64,000 bases of DNA from an uncultured Chlorobiaceae bacterium. GTDB lineage: Bacteria > Bacteroidota > Chlorobiia > Chlorobiales > Chlorobiaceae. Positions 8,197-17,585 of this stretch are shown piece after piece. Each line of letters opens with the position of its first letter. The stretch's first letter is position 1. The DNA lies in the NCBI GenBank assembly GCA_903895195.1, contig CAITSZ010000045.1, forward strand, positions 95,232 to 159,231. Reading direction: 5' to 3'. A program made the translations under genes and the position numbers. The notes below the pieces were generated by a model. It made no database searches and was not told the origin of the DNA. It worked only from the letters and a program-made list of their open reading frames with translations.

Positions 8197-9816
8197 TCAG
8201 GTTGACAATGTTTTCCTGGATTTCTTTAGAAATGCAATGAGAAACAGCACGCCGGTGATTGCTGCTGCTGCTTTTGGCAGAAGATCGGGATTGCTTGTAT
8301 AAAAGGTCAGGCGGCTCTCGAGGGGCACTTCGGCGGTCAATGTTTGCTCCTGCCACCATGGAATTTCAGCGATTATCCGGCCATATTTATTGATGACGAC
8401 CGTGAGACCTGTATTGGCGCACCTAGCCATTGCCCTTCGGTTTTCAATACAGCGCAAGGTGCCGATAGCCAAATGCTGGTATGGGCCGTAGGAGGTTGCA
8501 TACCAGCCATCGTTTGTGACGAGCGTGAGAACCTCCGCTCCTTTTCGGACAAACTCAGTTACAAGACCTGGAAAAATGGATTCATAACAGATGATGTTAG
8601 CGATCTTAACTTTCCCGTTCCCTGTAGAGTTAAGCTGCATGATGGTTGTGTCACTACCTTTCCCCCACCCGTTAAGCCCGACAAGGGAAAACGTTAAATG
8701 ACCGAGCCAGGGAAAATAATCAACATAGGGAACCCGCTCAGCAAATGGAACCAGGCGCATTTTTCGATAGATCTGAGGAGTGCCATTGCCGGGTTCCAGC
8801 AGCATCGAGGCATTGAAAGTGTCGAAATAACGCTTCATCGACTGATCGGTATTCTCAGGATCAGGATGAGCGGCAGCGGAATAGTAGACAATATCTGAAA
8901 AACCGGTCAAGAGAGAGGCATTCCAACCCCGGAGCGACGAGCGAAGGGTTTGAAGATCATCGGCATAGGCATGATCGAGAATATAAAATGGAATAGCTGT
9001 TTCAGGCCACATTACAAGATCTGGCCGATTTTCACGAACTGCCCTGTTGGTCATAGTGTAATAGCGATCCATTATATCCACACTGTTATTGTGCAGCCAT
9101 TTTTCATGAGGATCGATATCCGGCTGAACAAGAGTCACCCGAAGCTTTCGACTCCCTGCAGCCGGCAAGCCATCCTGAGGCATTACAGATGAAGCATAAA
9201 GCAACGGAGCGAGGATCATAAGCGCCATGACGGCAACAGAACGAAAAGCATCTTTTCGACTGCCTGTCACGGCGAGAACAATCAACACGTTAAACCATAC
9301 CAGCCAGAAACTTATACCCCATACGCCGGTAAGGTCGGCATACTGAATCATGAGGTTCAAATTAGCCTGGGAATTCCCGAAAGTAAGCCAACCGAGCGAA
9401 AGGTCCTGCTGCATGTAAGCCCATTCCCAGGCAACCCACAAAAAAGGAAGAGAAAAAAGTGCAAAATGGAAGCCCGCCATTTTTTTTATCGCATAAAAGC
9501 CAAAGAGGGGGATGGTCAGAAAAAATGCCTGAGCAAGAATTGTGAGAGCCCCGCCCGGAAATGTAGCAAGAGTGACCCACCAGAGGCTTATCAGGCAAAA
9601 CAACAGCATGGCTATATAGACCCGGCGAAACAGCTCCCCCGCTCTCTCCACGTTACGAAGGGAAACAAGCAGCGGGACAAGGGCAAACCAGGCGAGCAGT
9701 TCAAGACGGATAAAGGGATAGGAGGGAAACGATACTCCAAGAAGAACTCCAGTCAAAACGGACGAAGCATAGCGGGAATGATCAAGCTGGTTTATTATCC
9801 GTGATAAAGAGGTCAT
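8197..9816 (-). CDS. lnt: Apolipoprotein N-acyltransferase
   Basis: 539 residues. An N-terminal block of about six membrane helices (roughly residues 15-215) is followed by a periplasmic nitrilase-like domain. The catalytic Glu-Lys-Cys residues of Lnt are visible: Glu in MWPETAIPF, Lys in the YRKMRLVPFAERVPY stretch, and Cys in IICYESIFPG. A last C-terminal helix lies near residue 515. Lnt adds the third acyl chain to the N-terminal Cys of lipoproteins in the inner membrane. The gene stands alone; repeats lie just downstream of its stop. Confidence 0.95.
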   Translation of the reverse strand: MTSLSRIINQLDHSRYASSVLTGVLLGVSFPSYPFIRLELLAWFALVPLLVSLRNVERAGELFRRVYIAMLLFCLISLWWVTLATFPGGALTILAQAFFLTIPLFGFYAIKKMAGFHFALFSLPFLWVAWEWAYMQQDLSLGWLTFGNSQANLNLMIQYADLTGVWGISFWLVWFNVLIVLAVTGSRKDAFRSVAVMALMILAPLLYASSVMPQDGLPAAGSRKLRVTLVQPDIDPHEKWLHNNSVDIMDRYYTMTNRAVRENRPDLVMWPETAIPFYILDHAYADDLQTLRSSLRGWNASLLTGFSDIVYYSAAAHPDPENTDQSMKRYFDTFNASMLLEPGNGTPQIYRKMRLVPFAERVPYVDYFPWLGHLTFSLVGLNGWGKGSDTTIMQLNSTGNGKVKIANIICYESIFPGLVTEFVRKGAEVLTLVTNDGWYATSYGPYQHLAIGTLRCIENRRAMARCANTGLTVVINKYGRIIAEIPWWQEQTLTAEVPLESRLTFYTSNPDLLPKAAAAITGVLFLIAFLKKSRKTLST

Positions 9817-10060
9817 CTGAAAAGAAAAAAAGTTAACAACCGGGGAAAAAGAAATAAATTAAACCAATCAAGAAACCGCAAAGTGCCGAAAGTATAAGAT
9901 TTTTCAAGGAAACAGATAATCGTATTCAAACATATTTTACTTTAATTATTGATTTTTATTCTTTAAATTTATTCTAATCTGTTATTTAACAGGAATAAGC
10001 TCCAAGTACTTTCCTGACAAATTTCCAATTTCAACGCCATCAGAAAAAGGAGAACTCACT
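9817..10060. other. fmoA upstream region
   Basis: About 244 very AT-rich bases between lnt and fmoA, both reading away from it. It must carry the fmoA promoter: the stretch 9940-9985 is rich in TTGAT/TATTCT-like hexamers, but I cannot choose one with confidence. A strong AAAAAGGAG ribosome site precedes the fmoA ATG by about 8 bases. Confidence 0.4.
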
Positions 10061-11161
10061 ATGGCTCTTTTCGGCACTAAAGACGCAACCACTGCGCACT
10101 CGGATTATGAAATCATTCTCGAGGGTGGTTCCAGCTCGTGGGGCAAAGTAAAATGCCGGGCGAAGGTTAATGTACCGCCGGCCCTACCATTGCTTCCAGC
10201 TGACTGTAACATCAAAATCAATGTGAAGCCGCTCGATCCGGCAAAAGGCTTCGTAAGGTTTTCAGCTGTAATTGAGTCAATTGTTGACAGCACCAAAAAC
10301 AAGCTTGTTATTGAAGCTGACATTGCCAATGAAACAAAAGAGAGAAGAATTGCTGTCGGTGAAGGCACTGTTACCGTAGGCGATTTCTCCCACAGTTTCT
10401 CCTTTGAAGGCTCCGTTGTAAACCTCTTCTACTTCCGCTCAGATGCAGTCCGCAGAAATGTCCCGAATCCGATCTACATGCAGGGACGTCAGTTCCATGA
10501 TATCATCATGAAAGTGCCTCTTGACAACAATGATGTTATCGACACATGGGAAGGCACAATGAGATCTCTCCAGACAACCGGAGCATTCAACGACTGGATT
10601 CGCGAGTTCTGGTTTATCGGACCAGCCTTTACCGCACTGAACGAAGGCGGCCAGAGAATTTCTAAAATTGAAGTGAACAGCATCGGCACCGAAAGCGGCG
10701 AAAAAGGCCCTCTTGGTGTAACAAGATGGCGTTTCTCACATGGTGGATCAGGTATTGTTGATTCCATCGCACGCTGGGCAGAACTCTTCCCTGCAGACAA
10801 ACTCACCAGACCTGCTTCAGTAGAAGCCGGCTTCCGTTCAGACTCACAGGGTATTGAAGTGAAGGTTGACGGCGATTTCCCTGGCGTTTCAGTTGATGCA
10901 GGCGGCGGATTGCGCAGAATCCTGAACCATCCTCTTATTCCTCTGGTTCACCACGGAATGGTAGGCAAGTTCAACGACTTTACAGTTGATACCCAGCTCA
11001 AGATTGTTCTTCCAAAAGGATACAAAGTCCGTTATGCAGCACCTCAGTACCGTTCACAGAACCTTGAGGAATATCGCTGGAGCGGCGGAGCATATGCCCG
11101 TTGGGTTGAGCATGTATGCAAAGGCGGTACAGGACAGTTTGAAGTACTGTACGCTCAGTAA
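10061..11161 (+). CDS. fmoA: Fenna-Matthews-Olson bacteriochlorophyll a protein
   Basis: 366 residues, full length for the family. The N-terminus MALFGTKDATTAHSDYEIIL and the C-terminal YRWSGGAYARWVEHVCKGGTGQFEVLY segment are characteristic. FMO forms a water-soluble trimer, each subunit a beta-sheet bag enclosing seven to eight bacteriochlorophyll a molecules, which relays excitation from the chlorosome baseplate to the type I reaction centre at the cytoplasmic membrane. No signal peptide, as expected. It is monocistronic: strong AAAAAGGAG ribosome site, a 240-base AT-rich promoter region and a strong terminator directly after. It identifies the host as a green sulfur bacterium (or close relative with FMO). 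Confidence 0.98.
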   Translation: MALFGTKDATTAHSDYEIILEGGSSSWGKVKCRAKVNVPPALPLLPADCNIKINVKPLDPAKGFVRFSAVIESIVDSTKNKLVIEADIANETKERRIAVGEGTVTVGDFSHSFSFEGSVVNLFYFRSDAVRRNVPNPIYMQGRQFHDIIMKVPLDNNDVIDTWEGTMRSLQTTGAFNDWIREFWFIGPAFTALNEGGQRISKIEVNSIGTESGEKGPLGVTRWRFSHGGSGIVDSIARWAELFPADKLTRPASVEAGFRSDSQGIEVKVDGDFPGVSVDAGGGLRRILNHPLIPLVHHGMVGKFNDFTVDTQLKIVLPKGYKVRYAAPQYRSQNLEEYRWSGGAYARWVEHVCKGGTGQFEVLYAQ

Positions 11162-11181
11162 GACCTTTCTCTCTCTTTATA

Positions 11182-11212
11182 CAGAAAAACCGGCTTTCCG
11201 CCGGTTTTTCTG
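11182..11212 (+). terminator. Terminator after fmoA
   Basis: Twelve-base arms CAGAAAAACCGG and CCGGTTTTTCTG enclose a 7-base loop, giving a hairpin with T tracts on both strands. It can serve fmoA and the convergent MerR gene. Confidence 0.85.
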
Positions 11213-11222
11213 TTTCTGTTCT

Positions 11223-11624
11223 CTACCCAAGCAGGTGAAGAATATCTTCAATCTCCTCTTTTATCTCCTGCAACAGTATAACCCGGCGTTCATCGACTAC
11301 AGTATGCCGATTCTTTTCCTTCCCTATCTCTTTCTGGAGTTTTAATATTTCAGTGGTTTTATGATCACCTTCGGTGTCTTTCAGTACCCCTTTGACAATT
11401 TCACTGGCCTTTCCAAGCTTGTAGCCTTTTTCATGCACAAGCTCCTTGATATTGAGAACCATGGCAATATCGCGATTGGTATACCGTCTGTTCCCTTTTG
11501 TATCGCGGGCTGGAGCTAGTTCATTAAAAAATGTTTCCCAGTACCTCAGGAGGTATGCGGGAATACCGGCAATTTTACTGACCTCGCCGATGGAGTAGTA
11601 GTTTTTTATTGAATCAAATGCCAT
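11223..11624 (-). CDS. MerR-family transcriptional regulator
   Basis: 133 residues. The N-terminal winged helix (YSIGEVSKIAGIPAYLLRYWE, residues about 10-30, followed by KGNRRYTNRDIAMVLNIKEL) is typical MerR/HTH_17. The C-terminal half is a charged coiled coil for dimerisation and lacks the cysteines of metal sensors, which fits the small MerR proteins of unknown ligand found near housekeeping genes. It is convergent with fmoA and divergent from the ABC exporter, whose start is about 80 bases away, so the ABC gene or itself are plausible targets; this is inference. Confidence 0.88.
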   Translation of the reverse strand: MAFDSIKNYYSIGEVSKIAGIPAYLLRYWETFFNELAPARDTKGNRRYTNRDIAMVLNIKELVHEKGYKLGKASEIVKGVLKDTEGDHKTTEILKLQKEIGKEKNRHTVVDERRVILLQEIKEEIEDILHLLG

Positions 11625-11702
11625 AAAAGAGATATAAGGGTGAGATTTTGTTTTCCCTATTTCTATTATACATTATAGCGGCACTTGAAAAAAATATGAC
11701 GG

Positions 11703-13454
11703 ATGAAAAATTTACTAAGCCTGAAACCCTACCTGCTCAGGTATAAAAAAAATCTCATTGCAGGTTTTATTTACATTATCCTGACAAATCTTTTCGCTGT
11801 CATCGGTCCGACATACATTGGACGGGCGATTGATACGATGAACAAACATTTTGAACTCAGGGATGTCCTTCTGGATGCAGGCCTCTATTTTCTTTATGCG
11901 CTGCTGAGCGGGTTTTTTCTCTTTCTTGTACGCCAGAACATTATTGTCGCTTCTCGCCATATTGAGTTTGACCTGAAAAACGACTATTACACCCATCTTC
12001 AAAAACTGCCTCGCAAGTTTTACAATACCACAAGTACCGGTGAACTCATCTCAAGAGGCACCAATGACCTTAACGCCATCAGAGAGTTTCTCGGACCCGG
12101 CATCATGTACTCGCTCAACACCTTTTTCAGGCTTTTTTTTGCACTGATAGCGATGCTTGCCCTTTCACCCAAGCTGACATTTTTTGCACTGCTGCCTGCC
12201 CCGCTCTTAAGCTATTCTGTCTATAAAATCGGCAGCTCCATGCAAAAGCGCTCAAAGAGCATTCAGGAGAGCTATGCCGCCATTACCAATCTGGTACAGG
12301 AGAACCTTTCGGGAATCAGGGTCGTCAAAAGCTTTACCCGTGAGCCTTTTGAAATCAAACGATTTGAAGCGCTCAACAAAGAGTACTTCCGTAAAAACCT
12401 TTCGCTCGGAAAACTTCAGGCACTGTTTTTTGCATTTCTTACCTCGCTTACGGCCATATCGCTGCTTCCAGTAGTGTGGGTCGGCGGAGTGAGCGTCATA
12501 GAGGGAAAAATGAGTGTCGGAGGTATTGCTCAGTTTATCGTCTATGTGTCCATGCTGAGCTGGCCGATTATATCTATAGGATGGGTCACCAGTATTATAC
12601 AGAGAGCAGCTTCGGCCCAGATCAGACTGAATGAGATTTTCAATATGAAACCGGAGAGCACTGTGCCGGACGAGGGCAGTGCCGCTGTGGAAAACTTTCA
12701 TGGAGCAGTGTCATTTCGCAATGTGCACTTTCACTACCCCGGCCATGAGAGTAATCCGATACTCAACAACATAACGCTTGACATTGCCGCCGGGTCAAAA
12801 GTTGCAATAGTGGGAGCCACAGGTTCGGGAAAGACAACCCTTGTCAATCTGATTCCACGACTCTACGACCCGCTGGAAGGCTCTGTACATATTGATAACA
12901 GAAACATTACAAGCCTGTCGCTGAAAACGCTGAGAGAACTTATCGGGTTTGTGCCTCAGGTTAACTTTCTCTTCTCCGACACCATTGAAAACAACATCAA
13001 CTGGGGCAGTCGGGACAATGATGCTGACGAGGTAATTGAGGCAAGCAGAATAGCGATGCTCTACGATGATGTTGAGGAGTTCCCCGATGGATTCCAGACA
13101 ATGCTCGGAGAAAAGGGCATCAACCTTTCTGGCGGGCAGAAACAGAGGGCGTGCATAGCGAGAGCAATTGCCTGGAAACCCCGGCTCCTTGTGCTCGACG
13201 ATGCGCTTTCAGCAGTTGATACTGATACAGAGGCACGTCTCTTTGACGCTCTTCTGCAAAAACTGCCCGATACGACCATAATCCTGATCAGCCACAGGAT
13301 TTCAACAGTTAAAAACTGTGACCGCATCATTGTTCTCAAGGATGGGACAATTGCTGAAAGCGGCACGCACGAAGAGCTGTTGCGGCAAGAGCATATTTAT
13401 GCAGAACTCTATAATCAGCAGTTACTCGAAGAGGAAATACTTTCCATTTCCTGA
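11703..13454 (+). CDS. ABC exporter half-transporter (MsbA/MdlB-like)
   Basis: 583 residues with the fused arrangement of a type IV ABC exporter: six membrane helices (about residues 15-315) then a nucleotide-binding domain. Walker A GATGSGKTT, the signature LSGGQKQR and Walker B LLVLDDALSAVD, followed by the H-loop ISHRIST, are intact. It should act as a homodimer in the inner membrane exporting lipid or hydrophobic substrates. Substrate cannot be told. The MerR gene is divergent next door; purT is convergent 10 bases after the stop. Confidence 0.92.
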   Translation: MKNLLSLKPYLLRYKKNLIAGFIYIILTNLFAVIGPTYIGRAIDTMNKHFELRDVLLDAGLYFLYALLSGFFLFLVRQNIIVASRHIEFDLKNDYYTHLQKLPRKFYNTTSTGELISRGTNDLNAIREFLGPGIMYSLNTFFRLFFALIAMLALSPKLTFFALLPAPLLSYSVYKIGSSMQKRSKSIQESYAAITNLVQENLSGIRVVKSFTREPFEIKRFEALNKEYFRKNLSLGKLQALFFAFLTSLTAISLLPVVWVGGVSVIEGKMSVGGIAQFIVYVSMLSWPIISIGWVTSIIQRAASAQIRLNEIFNMKPESTVPDEGSAAVENFHGAVSFRNVHFHYPGHESNPILNNITLDIAAGSKVAIVGATGSGKTTLVNLIPRLYDPLEGSVHIDNRNITSLSLKTLRELIGFVPQVNFLFSDTIENNINWGSRDNDADEVIEASRIAMLYDDVEEFPDGFQTMLGEKGINLSGGQKQRACIARAIAWKPRLLVLDDALSAVDTDTEARLFDALLQKLPDTTIILISHRISTVKNCDRIIVLKDGTIAESGTHEELLRQEHIYAELYNQQLLEEEILSIS

Positions 13455-13464
13455 ACACCCGGCA

Positions 13465-14634
13465 TCACTCACTGATAACCTTAACCTTTGCGGCATTGCC
13501 AATCGCCTTTTCTTTGAGTGCCTCTATATCGCAGCCCAACTGATCGGAAGCGAGCGTCACTGCCATTCTTCTATATGGACGGGTCGTTGGTTTTCCAAAA
13601 ATCCGAATGTCGGTACGCGGTTCTTTGACGGCCTCGTCTACACCGATGTATTGAGGATTCGTCCCTACACTTTGGGCAAGGACTACCGCACTTGCTCCGG
13701 CCTGCAATAAGGTGATTTCCGGAATCGGCAAGCCTAACACGGCCCGCGCATGCAGCTCGAACTCTGAGAGGTTCTGCGTGCCTGCAAGCGTCACCATGCC
13801 GGTATCGTGCGGACGAGGTGAGAGTTCAGAAAAATAGAGGCCATCGTCAGCAAGAAAAAACTCAACACCCCATATCCCTGCTCCGGTGAGGGAACGGGTA
13901 ACTTTGTCAGCAATCTCCTGAGCTTCTTTTAGATGAGCTTCGCTGATACGACAAGGTTGCCAGCTCTCCTGATAATCGCCACGCTCCTGACGATGGCCGA
14001 TTGGAAGGCAGAACAGTGTAGTGCCGTTTTTTTGAGTAACAGTCAGCAGAGTGATTTCCGTATGAAATTTCACAAAGGATTCAACAATCACTTCAGCGAT
14101 ATCACCTCGCTTGCCGCTTTGTGAATAGTTCCAGGCTTTTTCAATGTCCTCTTCGGATTTTACAGTTGACTGCCCCTTGCCCGATGAACTCATCAGCGGT
14201 TTTACTACACAGGGAAACCCAACCTCCCTGACAGCGGCCTGCAACTCTTGATGTGTCGATGCGTAACGATACTGGGCGGTGCGAAGGCCAAGCTCCATTG
14301 AAGCCAGATCTCGTATGGCTTTGCGGTTCATGGTGAAGTTGGCTGCCCGAGCAGAAGGAACTACCTGTATTCCCTCTTTTTCATAGTCATAAAATCTCTC
14401 GGTGCGAATGGCTTCGATTTCGGGGACAATTATATCGGGCTTGTGCCGGGCTACAATTGTATCAAGAGCAGTACCATCAAGCATATCAATCACTTCACGC
14501 TCATCGGCCACCTGCTGGGCCGGCGCATTATTGTAGCTGTCGACAGCTATCACATAGTGCCCGAGACGTTTTACAGCAATAACAAATTCCTTGCCCAGTT
14601 CGCCGCTGCCCAGAAGCATGATTTTTTTTGACAT
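13465..14634 (-). CDS. purT: Formate-dependent phosphoribosylglycinamide formyltransferase
   Basis: 389 residues, an ATP-grasp enzyme that formylates GAR with formate and ATP in the third step of purine synthesis. Seen: N-terminal dinucleotide-like fold [12 protein letters not shown], the ATP-grasp loop [12 protein letters not shown], the metal-binding [26 protein letters not shown] and the C-terminal VNG... style beta-barrel replaced here by [17 protein letters not shown]. Length is normal for PurT. Single gene, convergent with the ABC exporter. Confidence 0.95.
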   Translation of the reverse strand: MSKKIMLLGSGELGKEFVIAVKRLGHYVIAVDSYNNAPAQQVADEREVIDMLDGTALDTIVARHKPDIIVPEIEAIRTERFYDYEKEGIQVVPSARAANFTMNRKAIRDLASMELGLRTAQYRYASTHQELQAAVREVGFPCVVKPLMSSSGKGQSTVKSEEDIEKAWNYSQSGKRGDIAEVIVESFVKFHTEITLLTVTQKNGTTLFCLPIGHRQERGDYQESWQPCRISEAHLKEAQEIADKVTRSLTGAGIWGVEFFLADDGLYFSELSPRPHDTGMVTLAGTQNLSEFELHARAVLGLPIPEITLLQAGASAVVLAQSVGTNPQYIGVDEAVKEPRTDIRIFGKPTTRPYRRMAVTLASDQLGCDIEALKEKAIGNAAKVKVISE

Positions 14635-14733
14635 TCTTTTGTGTTGTTAATCGTGTTAAAACTTTACCATGAAATTACCACTACAGCAGAAATTGGTGAA
14701 GTAAGGTGGATAAAAACATTCCAAGCTGCTGCT

Positions 14734-15069
14734 CTATAACCCCAATAAAGTATTCAGCTTATGCAACACATCATCAACTATTGCTTTCGGTAAAGTGCAA
14801 ATCAACTCCGCTTGCCTGATCTTCCAGTCAAGACTTTTAACCTGATCAGATAACACCGCTCCTTTGATCTTCAAGCCTTCAGGGAGTAACACTTCAAACG
14901 GATACCCTTTAATGCGCGTGGTAACGGGGCAAAGAAGCGCCAAACCAACTCTTGAGTTATACGCAGCAGGAGAGAGTACCAAGGCAGGGCGACCTCCCGC
15001 CTGTTCATGCCCTGCTTGAGGATTAAAGGCAAGCCATACCATATCACCACGATTTGGAATATAAGCCAT
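14734..15069 (-). CDS. mazF: MazF-type toxin (PemK/MazF endoribonuclease)
   Basis: 111 residues from the ATG at 15069; the longer open frame upstream overlaps the antitoxin gene in another frame and is not used. The family core is clear: YIPNRGDMVWLAFNPQAGHEQAGGRPALVLSP, then CPVTTRIKGYPFEV and VLSDQVKSLDW. MazF cleaves mRNA at short sequence motifs. It starts 4 bases after the mazE stop, a typical translationally coupled toxin-antitoxin pair with antitoxin first. Confidence 0.93.
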   Translation of the reverse strand: MAYIPNRGDMVWLAFNPQAGHEQAGGRPALVLSPAAYNSRVGLALLCPVTTRIKGYPFEVLLPEGLKIKGAVLSDQVKSLDWKIRQAELICTLPKAIVDDVLHKLNTLLGL

Positions 15070-15073
15070 AAGA

Positions 15074-15316
15074 TCACCAGGTTTCCTTTGCAACAGCTTC
15101 ACCTGTATCGAATTCATCATGGAGATTATCTTCAGTGATGCCATTAAGCAGGTGAGCAAGATCCGGTTTGATAGTGACCATTGGTCGGATAACGAGTTGT
15201 CCCTCAACCAAAGAGATATCCACATCAGAATCTTTTTCCAGTTTAGCCTCAAGAGCATAGCTCATCGGTATTCTCAACGCAAGACTATTGCCCCATTTCT
15301 GAACCTTTGTAAGCAT
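15074..15316 (-). CDS. mazE: MazE-type antitoxin (AbrB-like SpoVT domain)
   Basis: 80 residues from the ATG at 15316, preceded by GGAGAT; the in-frame extension to 15343 has no support. The N-terminal swapped-hairpin DNA-binding fold reads MLTKVQKWGNSLALRIP, followed by EGQLVIRPM, and an acidic C-terminal tail (NLHDEFDTGE) that would wrap the MazF dimer. It should autoregulate its operon; a small TACAATGTA palindrome at 15339-15347 in the upstream region is a possible operator. Confidence 0.92.
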   Translation of the reverse strand: MLTKVQKWGNSLALRIPMSYALEAKLEKDSDVDISLVEGQLVIRPMVTIKPDLAHLLNGITEDNLHDEFDTGEAVAKETW

Positions 15317-15511
15317 ACATATCTCCATTTTTTGTTTATACAATGTAGATACTTTTTTCTGCCGGATTAAGCAAGCAAATTGTTGGTTATACTGCGAAAG
15401 AGTATCGTGAGGGAGTAAAGCCTAATGTTGAAAAGCTCTCGGCTCACCGTTCCGAGTAATGATAACCGGACGAAAAACAGACTACCTCAGGGAAGCAAGG
15501 CAAATTAATAA

Positions 15512-15540
15512 TTGCATTTGCATATGCAAACTGATATACA
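15512..15540 (+). promoter_or_regulatory. BrnT/CopG-type module promoter with palindromic operator
   Basis: TTGCAT (15512-15517) and TATACA (15535-15540) are exactly 17 bases apart, ending 17 bases before the toxin ATG. A perfect 14-bp palindrome TTTGCATATGCAAA (15517-15530) fills the spacer, where a bound antitoxin would block RNA polymerase. Confidence 0.6.
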
Positions 15541-15557
15541 TATTTTGCAAAGAACAG

Positions 15558-15851
15558 ATGAAATTTGATGGATTTGACTGGGACAGCGGTAACCGCGCGA
15601 AATGTCAAAAGCATGGAGTCTCGATTGCTGAAATCGAAAGCTTGTTTTTAGGAACGCAGTTAGTGGCACCGGATACTCTTCATTCCAGCAAAGAACAAAG
15701 ATTCCGCGCTGTAGGACGGACAATTAATCAGCGTCATTTGTTTATCGTTTTCACGTTGAGAAAAAATGCTGGCACGCTCCTAATCAGGCCGATTAGTGCG
15801 CGATATATGCACACAAAAGAGATACAAGCCCATGAAAAAGAAATTCCCTGA
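15558..15851 (+). CDS. brnT: BrnT-type (DUF497) ribonuclease toxin
   Basis: 97 residues from the ATG at 15558; the upstream in-frame extension overlaps the promoter. The DUF497/BrnT signature is visible: FDGFDWDSGNRAKCQKHGVSIAEIESLF, then RFRAVGRTINQRHLFIVFTLR and RPISARYM at the end. BrnT is a RelE-fold ribonuclease neutralised by the downstream antitoxin. Its last 20 bases overlap the antitoxin start, as in most BrnTA operons, where toxin comes first. Confidence 0.88.
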   Translation: MKFDGFDWDSGNRAKCQKHGVSIAEIESLFLGTQLVAPDTLHSSKEQRFRAVGRTINQRHLFIVFTLRKNAGTLLIRPISARYMHTKEIQAHEKEIP

Positions 15852-16083
15852 TTTCAAGACTGACAACGAAGCTGAAGACTTCGTTGAGACTGCAGACCTG
15901 AGTGAATATGATTTTTCAGGTATGGTTCCAATGCGCTTTGAGTTGAAACGCAAAGATACGTCAATTAGTCTGCGTCTGCCTGAAGAGTTGTTAGAGGCAG
16001 TGCGCATAAATGCAAAGCGCGTAGGCATTCCCTATCAACGCTTCATGCGATTGGCAATTGAACGAGCAATTGAAACCAAGTAA
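15832..16083 (+). CDS. BrnA/CopG-type antitoxin
   Basis: 83 residues from the ATG at 15832, inside the end of the toxin gene. The N-terminal half (KFPDFKTDNEAEDFVETADLSEYDF) is the toxin-binding part seen in BrnT partners; the C-terminal half DTSISLRLPEELLEAVRINAKRVGIPYQRFMRLAIERAI is a ribbon-helix-helix DNA-binding domain. It should repress the promoter at 15512-15540 through the TTTGCATATGCAAA operator. Confidence 0.88.
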   Translation: MKKKFPDFKTDNEAEDFVETADLSEYDFSGMVPMRFELKRKDTSISLRLPEELLEAVRINAKRVGIPYQRFMRLAIERAIETK

Positions 16084-16154
16084 ACGCTTGCCTGATTGCT
16101 TATTACAGTCAAGAAACATATCCCCGGTTTGGTTGAAGCAATTCTGTTGAGACG

Positions 16155-17582
16155 CTAAAGTTCCCGCAGCTGGCGATGGAGGTCTTTGCGAGAAAGGCTG
16201 TACATGTGGACGTAGAGGAGATTGAACATGAGAACGGCTGAACGCAGGCGGGGCGCGCGCATTGCCCGTTTCAGGGCATTCTGAACGGTGAAGACTCGCT
16301 TTGTAAGGCCGGTGTAGCTGGGAATAAACTCTTCGAGCGTGATGCGTTGGGGCTTGTAGAGCATCTCCTGACCCCATGAAAAACGGAAGGCATCATGATC
16401 GTCCCTTGAGTGAAGGAGACGACCTTCGTTAGCGAGACGGTCAAAGACTCCGGTACCGGGAATAGGGCGGAGCAGGTTGATACCGGGCACATCGATACCG
16501 GTCTCCTCGATAAACGCCTCAATCCTGCCGGGCAGCTCAAGGGTATCCTCATCGAGGCCGTAGATAAAACTGCCGTAGACGCAAATGCCGGCTTTACGAA
16601 TATTTTGTATGCACTCCACCTGACGGTTTGAGGGGTTATGAAACTTCTGATGGGCATGGTTGCTGCCATCATCGAGGCTTTCAATCCCGACAAGGAGCGC
16701 TCCGCACCCTGAACGGGAAAATGCATCGAGCAATTTCGGTTTTTCGCCCAGTGCAGTGGTGGCCTGACCGACCCATTTGATTCCAAACGGGACAAGCTCA
16801 GTGAAGAGTTTTTCGGCATAGGCGTCGTCGGCATTGATAGTATCGTCCAGAAAGAAAAATATTCTTTTGTCCTCTTTCAGAAATGCTTCAACCTCCCTGA
16901 GAACTGACGGAATAGTCCTGTGACGAAGCTTGTGGCCGTTCATGACATGCACATTGCAAAAATCGCAGCTGTAGGGACAGCCTCGGGTGGTCTGTACCAC
17001 GTTGGTGGTAAAATAGCTCTGGATATCAAGCGCGTGTTTGTCAACAGAACGGTCAATTGAAAGATCGGGAAAGGAAGAGACCCTGTACTCTTTTTTCAAG
17101 GTGCCGGCACGGAGGTCTTCCTGCACTTCCGTCCAGATATCGTCAGCCTCACCGATGACCAGCACATCAGCATGGTCGCGGCACTGCTCTGGAAAGATGG
17201 TGACATAGGGGCCGCCAAGCACTACTTTAATCCCTTTGGAACGAAGCGCACGGGCAAGCTCAAACGCAGGCTTCACCGCCCCGGTCTGGACGCTGATACC
17301 GACAAGATCCCAGTGGCGATCAAGGGGAACTTTTTCGAAACGAAGATCGCAAATGGTCTGAGTAACGCCCGCCACTTTCCGGGAACTGAGAATCATCAGC
17401 GCAAGAGGAGGAATGGCAAATTGCGCACGCCGGATAACATTGCTCAAAAGGGTGTCTTTCAGAGAACTGAACAAACTGTGCTGAGAAGAGGCACTGTCTA
17501 AAAGAGATGTTCCGTCAACACCACTGTCCGCCTGTATAAAAACCAGCAATACCTGCTTGTCATGCCCCATATCATTCTTCAT
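16155..17582 (-). CDS. B12-binding radical SAM enzyme (class B, BchE/BchQR-like)
   Basis: 475 residues. A cobalamin-binding-like Rossmann domain spans about residues 55-165 (WDLVGISVQTG, VVLGGPYVTIFPE) and the radical SAM cluster motif CPYSCDFC is at Cys202, Cys206 and Cys209, followed by an HHxx-free GIESLDDGSN segment and a C-terminal helical region. Class B enzymes of this form methylate or oxidise unactivated carbons, and in green sulfur bacteria relatives act in bacteriochlorophyll c/d/e (BchE, BchQ, BchR) or hopanoid modification. Which one this is cannot be decided here. It begins 3 bases after the mutS stop, so it is probably read from the mutS transcript. Confidence 0.82.
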   Translation of the reverse strand: MKNDMGHDKQVLLVFIQADSGVDGTSLLDSASSQHSLFSSLKDTLLSNVIRRAQFAIPPLALMILSSRKVAGVTQTICDLRFEKVPLDRHWDLVGISVQTGAVKPAFELARALRSKGIKVVLGGPYVTIFPEQCRDHADVLVIGEADDIWTEVQEDLRAGTLKKEYRVSSFPDLSIDRSVDKHALDIQSYFTTNVVQTTRGCPYSCDFCNVHVMNGHKLRHRTIPSVLREVEAFLKEDKRIFFFLDDTINADDAYAEKLFTELVPFGIKWVGQATTALGEKPKLLDAFSRSGCGALLVGIESLDDGSNHAHQKFHNPSNRQVECIQNIRKAGICVYGSFIYGLDEDTLELPGRIEAFIEETGIDVPGINLLRPIPGTGVFDRLANEGRLLHSRDDHDAFRFSWGQEMLYKPQRITLEEFIPSYTGLTKRVFTVQNALKRAMRAPRLRSAVLMFNLLYVHMYSLSRKDLHRQLREL

Positions 17583-17585
17583 CAG

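Noticed and set aside
15354..15455. 31-codon frame GLSKQIVGYTAKEYREGVKP...
   Set aside because: Looks like a gene tail but has no start and no recognised family; mentioned only in the toxin-antitoxin finding.
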